This document shows, piece by piece, positions 14,292 through 21,471 of a stretch of 23,998 bases of DNA. Each line of letters begins with the position of its first letter. Within the stretch, counting starts at the first letter, position 1. Source of the stretch: an uncultured Ruminococcus sp. (lineage in GTDB: Bacteria > Bacillota > Clostridia > Oscillospirales > Ruminococcaceae); NCBI GenBank assembly GCA_910584195.1, contig CAJTYV010000034.1, forward strand, positions 1 through 23,998. The letters are read 5' to 3'. The notes under the pieces are model-generated. The model saw only the letters and a program-made list of their open reading frames with translations. It was not told the DNA's origin and did not search any database. The translations under genes were made by a program, and so were the position numbers.

Positions 14292-16439
14292 TTATTGTAT
14301 TTTAGTTCCGCATTTGGAACAGAACTTTTTACCTGCTTTTACTATGCTATGACAATTAGGACAAACAAGTTCTTTGAACGTTTCTCCTAAGTTCTCTGAA
14401 ACATCTTTTTCGTTTTCATTACTTTTTGCCTCCTCAGCTTCCGAAATATTTGAAGAATCTTCATTCCCATCTAGCTGATATCCACATATCGAACAGAATT
14501 TCTTACCGATTTGGACATAATTATTACAATTAGGACAAATCTGTGTTTCCACAAATTCGCCATTATCTTTTATCATACATTTACACGATGGACATATCTT
14601 TTCATCCGCTAAAAGCAGCATCCCACATCTACATATTTTTGTATGTTTGTAAATTCTAAATAATTGAAGCCTGTTTTCTGTAGACAAATTCTTTACGATT
14701 CGTATCAGTTCGTTTAACATATCACTGAATGCAAGTTGTTCATCGACTGTCAAATCAGTCCGCTTCATAGAAAATGTTACAGGACTTTGTTCCTGAATGT
14801 TAATAACATATGTATCATTTTCCTGACATTCAATTTTTTCAACCTGTTCAATCGGATATGCCAAATTCTCACCTAAAAGAAGCCCTTTTGCATAAATTCT
14901 TAGGAAACGGTTCGTGAGCAATATCCCTGATTTCCCTTTGGAAGATCGGTCGAACAATGCCAGTATCAGTTCTTCTGCCAAGGTTCCTGCGACAGAAGAA
15001 ATCATAGTCTCTTTTGATGAAAAAGAACCGATATGATCTGGTATATCAATCCATCCACCTTTGATTATTTCATCCGATAATGACTGTCTGATAATAAAAT
15101 CAATATTCTCATAAATTTTTTCGGGTGTCCGCAACCCATATTCTGTCCCAAATACAGACTCAAAAATGCCTTTGAATTCCTCTGTAATGTAATCCGCAGA
15201 TTTTAGATATTCATATGTCTCCTTTTCAAAAATATCTTTTCCCTGCAAGGCCCGGTAAAAAGTTGCGAAGTCTTTCCGAACATTTTCAGCCAATTCTCTT
15301 GTATCATAGGTAACTCCCTTGACAGTCCTGACTTCAATGTCAATTTCTTCTAAAAGCTGCTTACACTGTGCAATCTTAGATATATTATCTTCCGATATCG
15401 TCTGTCTTTTACAATATTGAACCAACTCATCCAAAGTTGCCTTGATTTGATTTTCAATCTGAACGGCAGCCGTCTTTTTATCAAACGATTCTTCATATAA
15501 ACTACAGTTTTTGGTAAATAAATCATCCCCATATTGTTCTGCTATTTCTGCAATCTGCTGTTCTAAGGGAATACCGAAATATGCGGCCATCTTTCTTAAC
15601 TCGCCATTTTCATCTCCAAAATCTTCCCATATAGAATCATAAATTTCTATACTATACGGATTTAATGTCAGAGCTTCTATAATCTGCTCTTTTTTCTTCT
15701 CCGCGGGAATCCTGCCAAGCCTATAATTATTCCATATTGCTTTTGCCTTGTCATACTCGGAATCTGTCACATACTTGCAAACAATACCTGCTTCCTTTTG
15801 TAGTGCAGTTCTAATTGCATTGCGAATATCATACAAATCTTGCATAAGAGCTGTGTTTAAGGGTTCCTTATATTTTTTGTAAATCGCCGCTTTGTCTGAA
15901 CTGGCAGCAATTCCCGAACCAACATTTCCAACTGCATTGAATGCAGAATGCGCTATTCCGCTGGCTGCGTTCATCATTCCGGCTTGTGCCATCCCCTTAA
16001 TCGCTCCGCCAAGACCAAAACCGCCGCCTACCACCCTGCCTCTGCTCTCTTTTCGGACCTGCCGATACATCTCTTCTTCCTCTTGGCGAATATTGACTGC
16101 TTCTACCGCTTTCTCCATGGAACGTACAACTTCAAACACATGCTCTGACAAATGGAATTTTTTAACATACTTATCATAAAAAGAGTCTTCGTCTAAGGAG
16201 TACACCCCTTGAGCATTTAAAATATCTATTCCTATATTAATAAGGGGCACTATCGAACCATTATAAAGATTATCTGTCTCTTCCACTATGCCATAACAAC
16301 TTCCCCGCGCCGCATACCACTCATCAAAAGTTTCATTAACAGATTCAATATATTCATCCGTAGTACTTAATAAATATCGCTCATTTTCCATATCGTTGGA
16401 AATAGTAACCATATTTCCAGAAATATCATATGTGGTCAT
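14292..16439 (-). CDS. Large zinc-ribbon protein with PH-like segment (715 aa)
   Basis: The N-terminal region (1-130) is acidic and helical. A glycine-rich segment at about 135-180 (VGGGFGLGGAIKGMAQAG and following) resembles a glycine zipper that could associate with membrane. A long helical middle follows, then a stretch near 508-590 (ILLTNRFLRIYAKGLLLGE ... IEQVEKIE) that looks like a PH/GRAM-like fold. The end carries three zinc-ribbon-like units: cysteines 603, 605, 616, 619; 635, 638, 649, 652; and 693, 696, 707, 710. No catalytic motif is visible. It lies between a membrane-anchored propeller-like protein (102 bases upstream) and a zinc-ribbon membrane protein (14 bases downstream). 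The likely role is a cytoplasmic scaffold in a membrane complex; this is inference. Confidence 0.7.
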   Translation of the reverse strand: MTTYDISGNMVTISNDMENERYLLSTTDEYIESVNETFDEWYAARGSCYGIVEETDNLYNGSIVPLINIGIDILNAQGVYSLDEDSFYDKYVKKFHLSEHVFEVVRSMEKAVEAVNIRQEEEEMYRQVRKESRGRVVGGGFGLGGAIKGMAQAGMMNAASGIAHSAFNAVGNVGSGIAASSDKAAIYKKYKEPLNTALMQDLYDIRNAIRTALQKEAGIVCKYVTDSEYDKAKAIWNNYRLGRIPAEKKKEQIIEALTLNPYSIEIYDSIWEDFGDENGELRKMAAYFGIPLEQQIAEIAEQYGDDLFTKNCSLYEESFDKKTAAVQIENQIKATLDELVQYCKRQTISEDNISKIAQCKQLLEEIDIEVRTVKGVTYDTRELAENVRKDFATFYRALQGKDIFEKETYEYLKSADYITEEFKGIFESVFGTEYGLRTPEKIYENIDFIIRQSLSDEIIKGGWIDIPDHIGSFSSKETMISSVAGTLAEELILALFDRSSKGKSGILLTNRFLRIYAKGLLLGENLAYPIEQVEKIECQENDTYVINIQEQSPVTFSMKRTDLTVDEQLAFSDMLNELIRIVKNLSTENRLQLFRIYKHTKICRCGMLLLADEKICPSCKCMIKDNGEFVETQICPNCNNYVQIGKKFCSICGYQLDGNEDSSNISEAEEAKSNENEKDVSENLGETFKELVCPNCHSIVKAGKKFCSKCGTKIQ

Positions 16440-16541
16440 CGTTTACACCCTTGCTCCTTTTTCATTTTCCATATTTTATCTTTTCTTGCTGCGATATCTT
16501 TTCAACATAATACATCGAAAATCATCCTGCTATCCCATTTC

Positions 16542-18512
16542 TTAAAATTCAACCTCAGTATTGAAATGTGATCCGATAACCGTTTTCTCTTTTACATTCA
16601 CATAAAACTCCCTAAATCTGATCACCTCATCACACACATCATATTTATGTTCTGAATGTATCTGTTGGTTGCGTATGTGCAATCCGTCATCTGATGATAT
16701 TTGCTCACTTTCCACACTTACCACTTCATTTCCCGCGATATCAAACACCGTTAAATTATGCCACTTAACCGCAACGAGATACTTTCCATCGCTACTCATA
16801 TATACATCCTCAAAACCTGTTTGAGGTTCAAACTGTTGTTTTCCACTTTTATCAATGACCGTAAAATAAGTAAGCTGATCAGCGCCCTGTATTAACATAA
16901 GGGCATATCCGTTATAGAAAGGATCACAAAAATATACACTTTTCCCATTGTATTCGGAGAATTCAAGAGCAACTTCTCCGTCAATGTTATAGTAAACACC
17001 TGTTGTATCGTCTCCCCCGCTGTAAGGAACAAATAACAGACCATCCTGAAATTCATTTTCCCCATTCAAAATATTGGGCAGAACATAGTTTGTCCAGCTA
17101 TTTGACACAATAGGGATTATTGTACCATCTGTCTCCATACGGCACAGGGAATATGAGTTTTTCAGAAACGTCGCCCAATTAACGTCCGTATTATCTTCTT
17201 CCATTTTCTCCATATCTATGGGTTCGTTATATAACACAGTGGCAGTACCATTGTCAAAACCGGTTATAAACTGCTCAATATGAGCTGTATTTTCAGAATA
17301 TGTATTCAAGCTGATAACACTTTGGGAATCCAAATTCAATATTGCAAAACCGTTCTCCAATGGTACTCTGTAAACATTTTCTCCAAGATATTCACATAAC
17401 GATTGATAATCATGACTAGAATTCTTATCAAAAGCAATCGTTTCCGGCATATGCTGACTATCTGCCTCATATTCCTCAAGTTCCGTCTGATATTCTTGAT
17501 ATTCTTCAGCCTGCACAGCATATTGCTCCTGAATCTGAATCTTTCTCTCCGTCAGCTCATCATATCTGTTTTGGAATTCCATTTCTGTTTCTTCAATCAA
17601 TCTGTAATATTCTTCATCAGTCTCTCCATCGTATTCCCAACTCTCTTCAACCCATTTCTGACGTTCTTCAGCAAGTCTGCCTAATGCATCATCAATCTCT
17701 TGCAGACTGAAAGACGGATCAATAGGCTCCTCCACAGATAGTGGTTTTTCTTGGGGTGTCGTTATCTCATAGGCTTTATATTCCGCAACAATATCACCAT
17801 TTTTATCAATGGTTCCAATCTGCCACTCATCAACATCTAAACTTGCAATATGTTCTGCAACTAAAAACAATCCTCCTCCGTGTGAAAGAAACATAAAATC
17901 TTCCGAGCATTCTTTCGTATAAGTTATATTACCTTCCCAATCAATGATGTTATAGCTTTCTCCCTCATTTCCATCAAATATAAAGTAAGCCAACCCATCT
18001 TTGAATTCACTTATTTCCGTCAATGACAGATCATTTAACGTTCGATCCGATTTCCATAAAATTTTACCCAGTGTATCAATCAGTGCCATTCTGTTTCCGC
18101 CCTGAGGTTCATGCTCAATATACTCCATCGCATATTGAGCCTTCTCGCCTTCATCATCCGTAAGCATAGCCCTTATTCCATCCTCAGCCATTTTTAAATC
18201 TTCTTCCGAATAATCAGTAAACTGCACAAATGCCCTCTCTTCTGAAAAATCAGTCAGTGTTTCCACCTGCATATCATCAGTTATATATTCTGCATTTTCT
18301 ACCCCATATGTATTAGCTGACCTTTCCACTCCTCCATTCTCTCTACTTGCTTTTCTTTCTGGCATAGCCGCAGCTACAATATAAATAGCTACTGCCACTC
18401 CAATCAGCACTAAATCCTTTCTCTTCGTTTCATTTTTAATTCTTCGTTTAATAATCTTTATCAAACCAAAAACAAAAATGATAAAAGAACTACATACCAA
18501 AATAAACTTCAC
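16542..18512 (-). CDS. Membrane-anchored repeat protein with coiled coil, WG/propeller-like (656 aa)
   Basis: The GTG start at 18512 has AGGGAGA about 6 bases upstream. Two transmembrane segments (about 2-21 and 34-50) flank a basic loop (KRRIKNETKRK), which by the positive-inside rule puts the rest outside the cell. That part contains repeated short strand patterns ending in D-x-x-G: ALIDTLGKILW (143), NIIDWEGNITY (188), GTIDKNGDIVAEY (233), YYNIDGEVALEF (507), FTVIDKSGKQQF (550) and LTVFDIAGNEVV (587), as in WG-repeat or beta-propeller proteins. Between repeats lies a tyrosine- and glutamate-rich coiled coil at about 268-350. No enzyme motif is visible. It is the second gene of an apparent four-gene operon and could be a surface sensor or binding module. 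Confidence 0.65.
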   Translation of the reverse strand: MKFILVCSSFIIFVFGLIKIIKRRIKNETKRKDLVLIGVAVAIYIVAAAMPERKASRENGGVERSANTYGVENAEYITDDMQVETLTDFSEERAFVQFTDYSEEDLKMAEDGIRAMLTDDEGEKAQYAMEYIEHEPQGGNRMALIDTLGKILWKSDRTLNDLSLTEISEFKDGLAYFIFDGNEGESYNIIDWEGNITYTKECSEDFMFLSHGGGLFLVAEHIASLDVDEWQIGTIDKNGDIVAEYKAYEITTPQEKPLSVEEPIDPSFSLQEIDDALGRLAEERQKWVEESWEYDGETDEEYYRLIEETEMEFQNRYDELTERKIQIQEQYAVQAEEYQEYQTELEEYEADSQHMPETIAFDKNSSHDYQSLCEYLGENVYRVPLENGFAILNLDSQSVISLNTYSENTAHIEQFITGFDNGTATVLYNEPIDMEKMEEDNTDVNWATFLKNSYSLCRMETDGTIIPIVSNSWTNYVLPNILNGENEFQDGLLFVPYSGGDDTTGVYYNIDGEVALEFSEYNGKSVYFCDPFYNGYALMLIQGADQLTYFTVIDKSGKQQFEPQTGFEDVYMSSDGKYLVAVKWHNLTVFDIAGNEVVSVESEQISSDDGLHIRNQQIHSEHKYDVCDEVIRFREFYVNVKEKTVIGSHFNTEVEF

Positions 18513-18565
18513 AACATCTCCCTGCCATTCTACGTAGTATTTTTAGTTTTGTTTTGCCCTATATA

Positions 18566-18895
18566 TTATTCCGTCTCATTTTCTTTTCGACGTTTGCTCA
18601 ATACCCCTTCTATCACCCTTGCAGAATATCCGCCTGCCCTTGCAATTTTCGCCCTTTCACGCCTGTCTGTTTCATTTTTCGCAAGATCAGCAATAAACTC
18701 CGCACGGTACAGCCGCATGGGGCACTCGATTTTATCTCCATGAAAATGAGTGAACAGTTTTAGCATAGCGTCCCGTCCAATCAATTCAAAAAGTTCCAGA
18801 TAGCTGTCATTCAACGCCTCAGCTTCATTCCCATCCACATGAAATGCCTCGTAGACGATCTCATCGTTTATGTTGTTGAAATCAATATTAATCAC
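18566..18895 (-). CDS. Mor-like transcription regulator (109 aa), GTG start
   Basis: GTG at 18895 is preceded by GGAGGTGATAAA, a strong ribosome binding site. The layout matches the Mor transcription activator family: helical dimerisation segment (LELFELIGRDAMLKLFTHFHG), a short strand (DKIECPMRLYRAEF), then a helix-turn-helix (RRERAKIARAGGYSARVIEG). Mor-type proteins activate mobile-element promoters. The gene is first in the transcript that continues into the propeller-like and zinc-ribbon genes (53 bases to the next start), so it may control that operon. Family assignment is by pattern only. Confidence 0.65.
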   Translation of the reverse strand: MINIDFNNINDEIVYEAFHVDGNEAEALNDSYLELFELIGRDAMLKLFTHFHGDKIECPMRLYRAEFIADLAKNETDRRERAKIARAGGYSARVIEGVLSKRRKENETE

Positions 18896-18917
18896 TTTAT
18901 CACCTCCGATTTGTCAA

Positions 18918-18926
18918 ATTATACCA
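18918..18926 (-). promoter_or_regulatory. Extended -10 promoter of the Mor-like gene
   Basis: On the minus strand TGGTATAAT (TG-N-TATAAT) lies about 22 bases upstream of the GTG start. No good -35 is seen at 17 bases, which is tolerated with an extended -10. The transcript would begin within the ribosome-binding leader and read the four-gene block 18895-13834. Confidence 0.5.
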
Positions 18927-19111
18927 GTATTTTGTGACATAAATCCAATCATAAACCGATTACTTTTACTCACCATAAAATGTTTTTGCAAGAATTTCAT
19001 AAATTGCATACACTTTATGTAACACAATATGTATTTAGGTTTTCACCGTGGATTATACAAATGAATATTGCATTTCCGCTTACTGCATCCAAACATGCTT
19101 CTCCCCTATTC

Positions 19112-19384
19112 CTACAGATATACAAAATCGCCATCATACAGCCACAATACATCATCGTATCCAATAGGCAATGGTCCATCACTGATCAGCGTTCCGAAGA
19201 AATTCACCATGATACCATATCCTACTCTTACTGGATTGCCTTGACTTTCATCATCATCGGCAACCTCATACTGATATCGTTCTTTTGGTACGGTACTCCT
19301 GTCTATACGCATATCACTGAAATCGCATAGGATACCACATACACTGACTTTCTGAAACTTCTCCTTCCTGTAATCTAGTCTCAT
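19112..19384 (-). CDS. LPD28-domain protein (90 aa)
   Basis: The start is placed at ATG 19384 because GGGAGGT lies 7 bases upstream; a frame beginning at 19405 would overlap the previous gene and ignore that signal. The protein carries the pattern of LPD28, a domain first defined in large polyvalent proteins of mobile elements: FSDMRIDRSTVPKERYQYEV, an acidic DDDESQGNPV turn, then GIMVNFFGTLIS. Here it stands alone rather than inside a polyvalent protein. It follows the 57-residue acidic protein in the same operon (stop at 19402). The function is unknown; the domain is associated with DNA mobility proteins. Confidence 0.7.
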   Translation of the reverse strand: MRLDYRKEKFQKVSVCGILCDFSDMRIDRSTVPKERYQYEVADDDESQGNPVRVGYGIMVNFFGTLISDGPLPIGYDDVLWLYDGDFVYL

Positions 19385-19401
19385 GATTAATACCTCCCTG
19401 C

Positions 19402-19575
19402 TCATTTCTCATATACAGAGCCGTCATCATACACCCTATAAGTGACCACATCACCGCCAACGCGACCAACGATCTCAACAAAATCTTTATCAGATACCGT
19501 TTCCAAAATATAGTCCAGACGTTCCAGTGCCTTATCCTGAGCCTTCCTGATTCTTTCCTCTGTATCCTTTGTCAT
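19402..19575 (-). CDS. Small conserved-looking acidic protein (57 aa)
   Basis: ATG at 19575 is chosen because TTGGAGGA lies about 7 bases upstream; the longer frame to 19638 has no such site. The protein is helical at first (MTKDTEERIRKAQDKALERL) and ends in a probable beta pair (RVGGDVVTYRVYDDGSVYEK). Proteins of this look are common in clostridial mobile elements, but I do not recognise a named family. It is the first gene after the candidate promoter at 19653-19679 and is followed by the LPD28 gene 17 bases later. Confidence 0.6.
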   Translation of the reverse strand: MTKDTEERIRKAQDKALERLDYILETVSDKDFVEIVGRVGGDVVTYRVYDDGSVYEK

Positions 19576-19652
19576 ACTTTCCTCCAATCTGCCCTCGTAA
19601 CCTCCGGGACGGGCAACAAAAGAATCCCCATGCCACAACCAGCACAGAGATC

Positions 19653-19679
19653 ATTATACTTCTATATTCAAATTATCAA
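19653..19679 (-). promoter_or_regulatory. Candidate promoter for the 19575-19112 genes
   Basis: On the minus strand TTGATA (19674-19679) and TATAAT (19653-19658) are separated by 15 bases; shifting the -35 by one base gives GTTGAT and 16. The -10 is perfect but the spacing is short. It lies 78 bases upstream of the acidic-protein start and about 40 bases from repeat B, which could hold regulator sites. Confidence 0.35.
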
Positions 19680-19719
19680 CTTACACATTCCCCTCCGCTA
19701 ACGTAAAATACCCCAGAGA

Positions 19720-19807
19720 GTTGCACATCTGTTACATTTCATTACAAATATGCAACGCCTACCCTCTATCCATCCTCAAATACCGAAATCTGCAACTTAT
19801 TACTTGC
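19720..19807 (+). repeat. Multipartite repeat, copy B
   Basis: GTTGCACAT (19720-19728), ATATGCAAC (19748-19756) and TGCAACTTATTACTTGC (19791-19807) repeat the blocks of copy A with the same 28- and 43-base offsets, at a constant distance of 11,899 bases. Unlike copy A it is not within a good terminator. It lies just downstream of parR and upstream of a candidate promoter, so a centromere-like or operator role is possible. Confidence 0.6.
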
Positions 19808-19910
19808 ATCTATTATCATATCTATTGCAGAATCCTACAAAGGAATCTGATCATCAATGCCACAGATACTTACGGCATAACTCTCTGTCTCCAAACTCCT
19901 GACAGTATAT

Positions 19911-20285
19911 CTAACTGATAAAATCCAGAACACCGCTGAGTTCATCCGGCAGTCTCCCACATGCTTCTGGTAGTCCTGCTTCTTCCGGCATAGATTTCTC
20001 TGGAATCTTCTGTACAGTTACCGTACCGATACCTGCCAATAATGCCCCTACCAACTTCATTCCCTGTTCCTGTATCTCTTCCCGCACCGTTACAAGCATA
20101 TGTTCATAAAACTGCTGACGCTCTGCTATCTCTAATTTTACATTGAGATATTCCTCCAATGCCCTTTTCACATAAGAGGTAAGTGACACAGAAGCCGCCG
20201 CTTCTGCCAGTTTCATGTACAGGCTGCTATCCGCTTCATCTTCCATATTAAAGCGAAGGAATATCGCTTTCTGCTGTCCTGCCAT
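19911..20285 (-). CDS. parR: ParR-like ribbon-helix-helix partner (124 aa)
   Basis: The N-terminal 45 residues have the form of a ribbon-helix-helix DNA-binding domain: strand KAIFLRFN, a helix SSLYMKLAEAAASV, then SLTSYVKRALEEYL. The C-terminal part is helical and acidic, suited to contact the filament. The gene begins 4 bases after the stop of the ParM-like gene, with its ribosome binding site inside the parM end, the usual parM-parR order. ParR proteins bind centromere repeats and cap ParM filaments to move plasmids apart. Sequence identity to any named ParR cannot be judged here; context carries the call. Confidence 0.65.
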   Translation of the reverse strand: MAGQQKAIFLRFNMEDEADSSLYMKLAEAAASVSLTSYVKRALEEYLNVKLEIAERQQFYEHMLVTVREEIQEQGMKLVGALLAGIGTVTVQKIPEKSMPEEAGLPEACGRLPDELSGVLDFIS

Positions 20286-20289
20286 CAGG

Positions 20290-21210
20290 TCACCTTCTCT
20301 CTAACATCTGTCCTGCAAGGAACTCATAACCCTTCGCATTGGCACACAGGTCACAGTCATAAGCGGTATGATTCCTGAATTTTCCTGCATGTTCGCGCGC
20401 CATCAGCGCACCACCTCCCACATAAATGATGTTGATATAATCAAGGCTGTAACCCCGTTCAGAAAGTTCCAGTTCCAGAGAATGTATTTTTCCCCGCATC
20501 ATCCCATGGATTAGCTCCGCATAGACTGACGGCAGATTACTTCCTTCTTTTAACATGACCTTCATGATCTCATGTTCCGGGATATCCTTTCCTGTCTGTA
20601 TCTTCATATCCCGTTGGATTTCTTTGATCCATTTGACCATTGCTTTCTCGATCGTGATAGACTTGCTCTCAATCGGAAGCCCATTCCGCACATAGACAAC
20701 ATCCGTTGTCTTGCTCCCGATATCTACGATCAGGTAATCGTCTTTCATATTGCCAAGCCTTGAAGCAATCGCGGAATAGCACTGCGGGCATACGATCACT
20801 TTTACAATCGTTACGGAATAATCTTCTCCTTCATAGGAAAATTCCAACGTATTCTGCTGATCATAGTAATCGATCAGTTTCAGCTTATCTCTTCCATAAT
20901 TGGAAAATGGCAATCCCACCGCAAGTATGATATCTGCTTTTTGGACTCCCGCTTTCCGAAGTTCCATTGCGATAGCAACCATTGTACGAAGTCTTGCCGT
21001 ATCATCCGATATTTTATCTTCTGTAATTGCTGACCTTCCCTCTCCCACTTTGAAAAACTCTCCATCATAAAACAGGGAGTTTTCCTTCAGCGTTGGCTCC
21101 ACAGCGCCAAGCCTGTGTACACCGTTGTCAAATATGAAGTTTGCCGTTTTTCCTAACTGGTAACCGTCATCAAAGCCTATGATACATTTTTCATCTTCCA
21201 GTTTGATCAT
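20290..21210 (-). CDS. parM: ParM-like actin-type segregation ATPase (306 aa)
   Basis: The start is placed at ATG 21210, with a GGAAGAAGAG stretch upstream; a longer frame to 21324 would run through a hairpin and is unlikely. Actin-superfamily nucleotide-binding motifs are visible: phosphate 1 (CIIGFDDGYQLGKTANF, about 7-23), phosphate 2 (DYLIVDIGSKTTDVVYV) and the adenosine motif (IIYVGGGALMA, near the C-terminus). The length fits plasmid ParM/Alp proteins. Such proteins form filaments that push plasmid copies to opposite ends of the cell, in the cytoplasm, together with ParR and a centromere. It is the strongest sign that this DNA is or was a low-copy plasmid. Confidence 0.8.
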   Translation of the reverse strand: MIKLEDEKCIIGFDDGYQLGKTANFIFDNGVHRLGAVEPTLKENSLFYDGEFFKVGEGRSAITEDKISDDTARLRTMVAIAMELRKAGVQKADIILAVGLPFSNYGRDKLKLIDYYDQQNTLEFSYEGEDYSVTIVKVIVCPQCYSAIASRLGNMKDDYLIVDIGSKTTDVVYVRNGLPIESKSITIEKAMVKWIKEIQRDMKIQTGKDIPEHEIMKVMLKEGSNLPSVYAELIHGMMRGKIHSLELELSERGYSLDYINIIYVGGGALMAREHAGKFRNHTAYDCDLCANAKGYEFLAGQMLERR

Positions 21211-21285
21211 GTTCTCTTCTTCCTTTCTCTTGTCATTGTAATAATTTCCAACACATAGAATCTGCTCCGCAAAAGCAAAAATCCC

Positions 21286-21303
21286 TGTGCCATAACTGGC
21301 ACA
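21286..21303. promoter_or_regulatory. Hairpin in the parM leader
   Basis: TGTGCCA and TGGCACA form a perfect 7-base stem with a TAAC loop, 76 bases upstream of the parM start. On the minus strand it is followed by GGGATTTTTGC, a short T run, so it could act as an attenuator. Adjacent bases (21308-21345) hold the palindrome ATCATGAT and ATCAT-rich repeats that could be part of a centromere. Confidence 0.4.
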
Positions 21304-21372
21304 AGGATCATCATTATGTATCATGATAATAATATATATTTATGGACATGCTTTATACGTCTCACTATAGAA

Positions 21373-21408
21373 TAAAAAATGAAGAGTATCACGTCTCAGA
21401 AATACTCT
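21373..21408 (-). terminator. Terminator of the McrBC-like operon
   Basis: AGAGTAT (21383-21389) pairs with ATACTCT (21402-21408) around a 12-base loop. On the minus strand the stem is followed by TCATTTTTTATT. It lies 63 bases after the stop of the DUF2357 nuclease gene and separates that operon from parM. Confidence 0.6.
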
Positions 21409-21471
21409 CCATTAGTCACATCCATATATGTTCCACGCTATGTATCCTGTAAAAAATAATTCTCTGATAAA

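Larger units (their letters stand above)
19576..19910. other. Intergenic region with promoter and multipartite repeat B
   Basis: These 335 bases separate the end of parR from the small acidic-protein gene. They hold repeat B (19720-19807) and a candidate minus-strand promoter (19653-19679). I see no gene; a short plus-strand frame at 19721-19918 overlaps the repeat and lacks a good ribosome binding site or domain. Confidence 0.55.

Noticed and set aside
20290..21324. Longer ParM start at 21324
   Set aside because: The extra 38 residues translate the hairpin at 21286-21303 and do not resemble actin-like proteins; the ATG at 21210 begins directly at the expected first strand.
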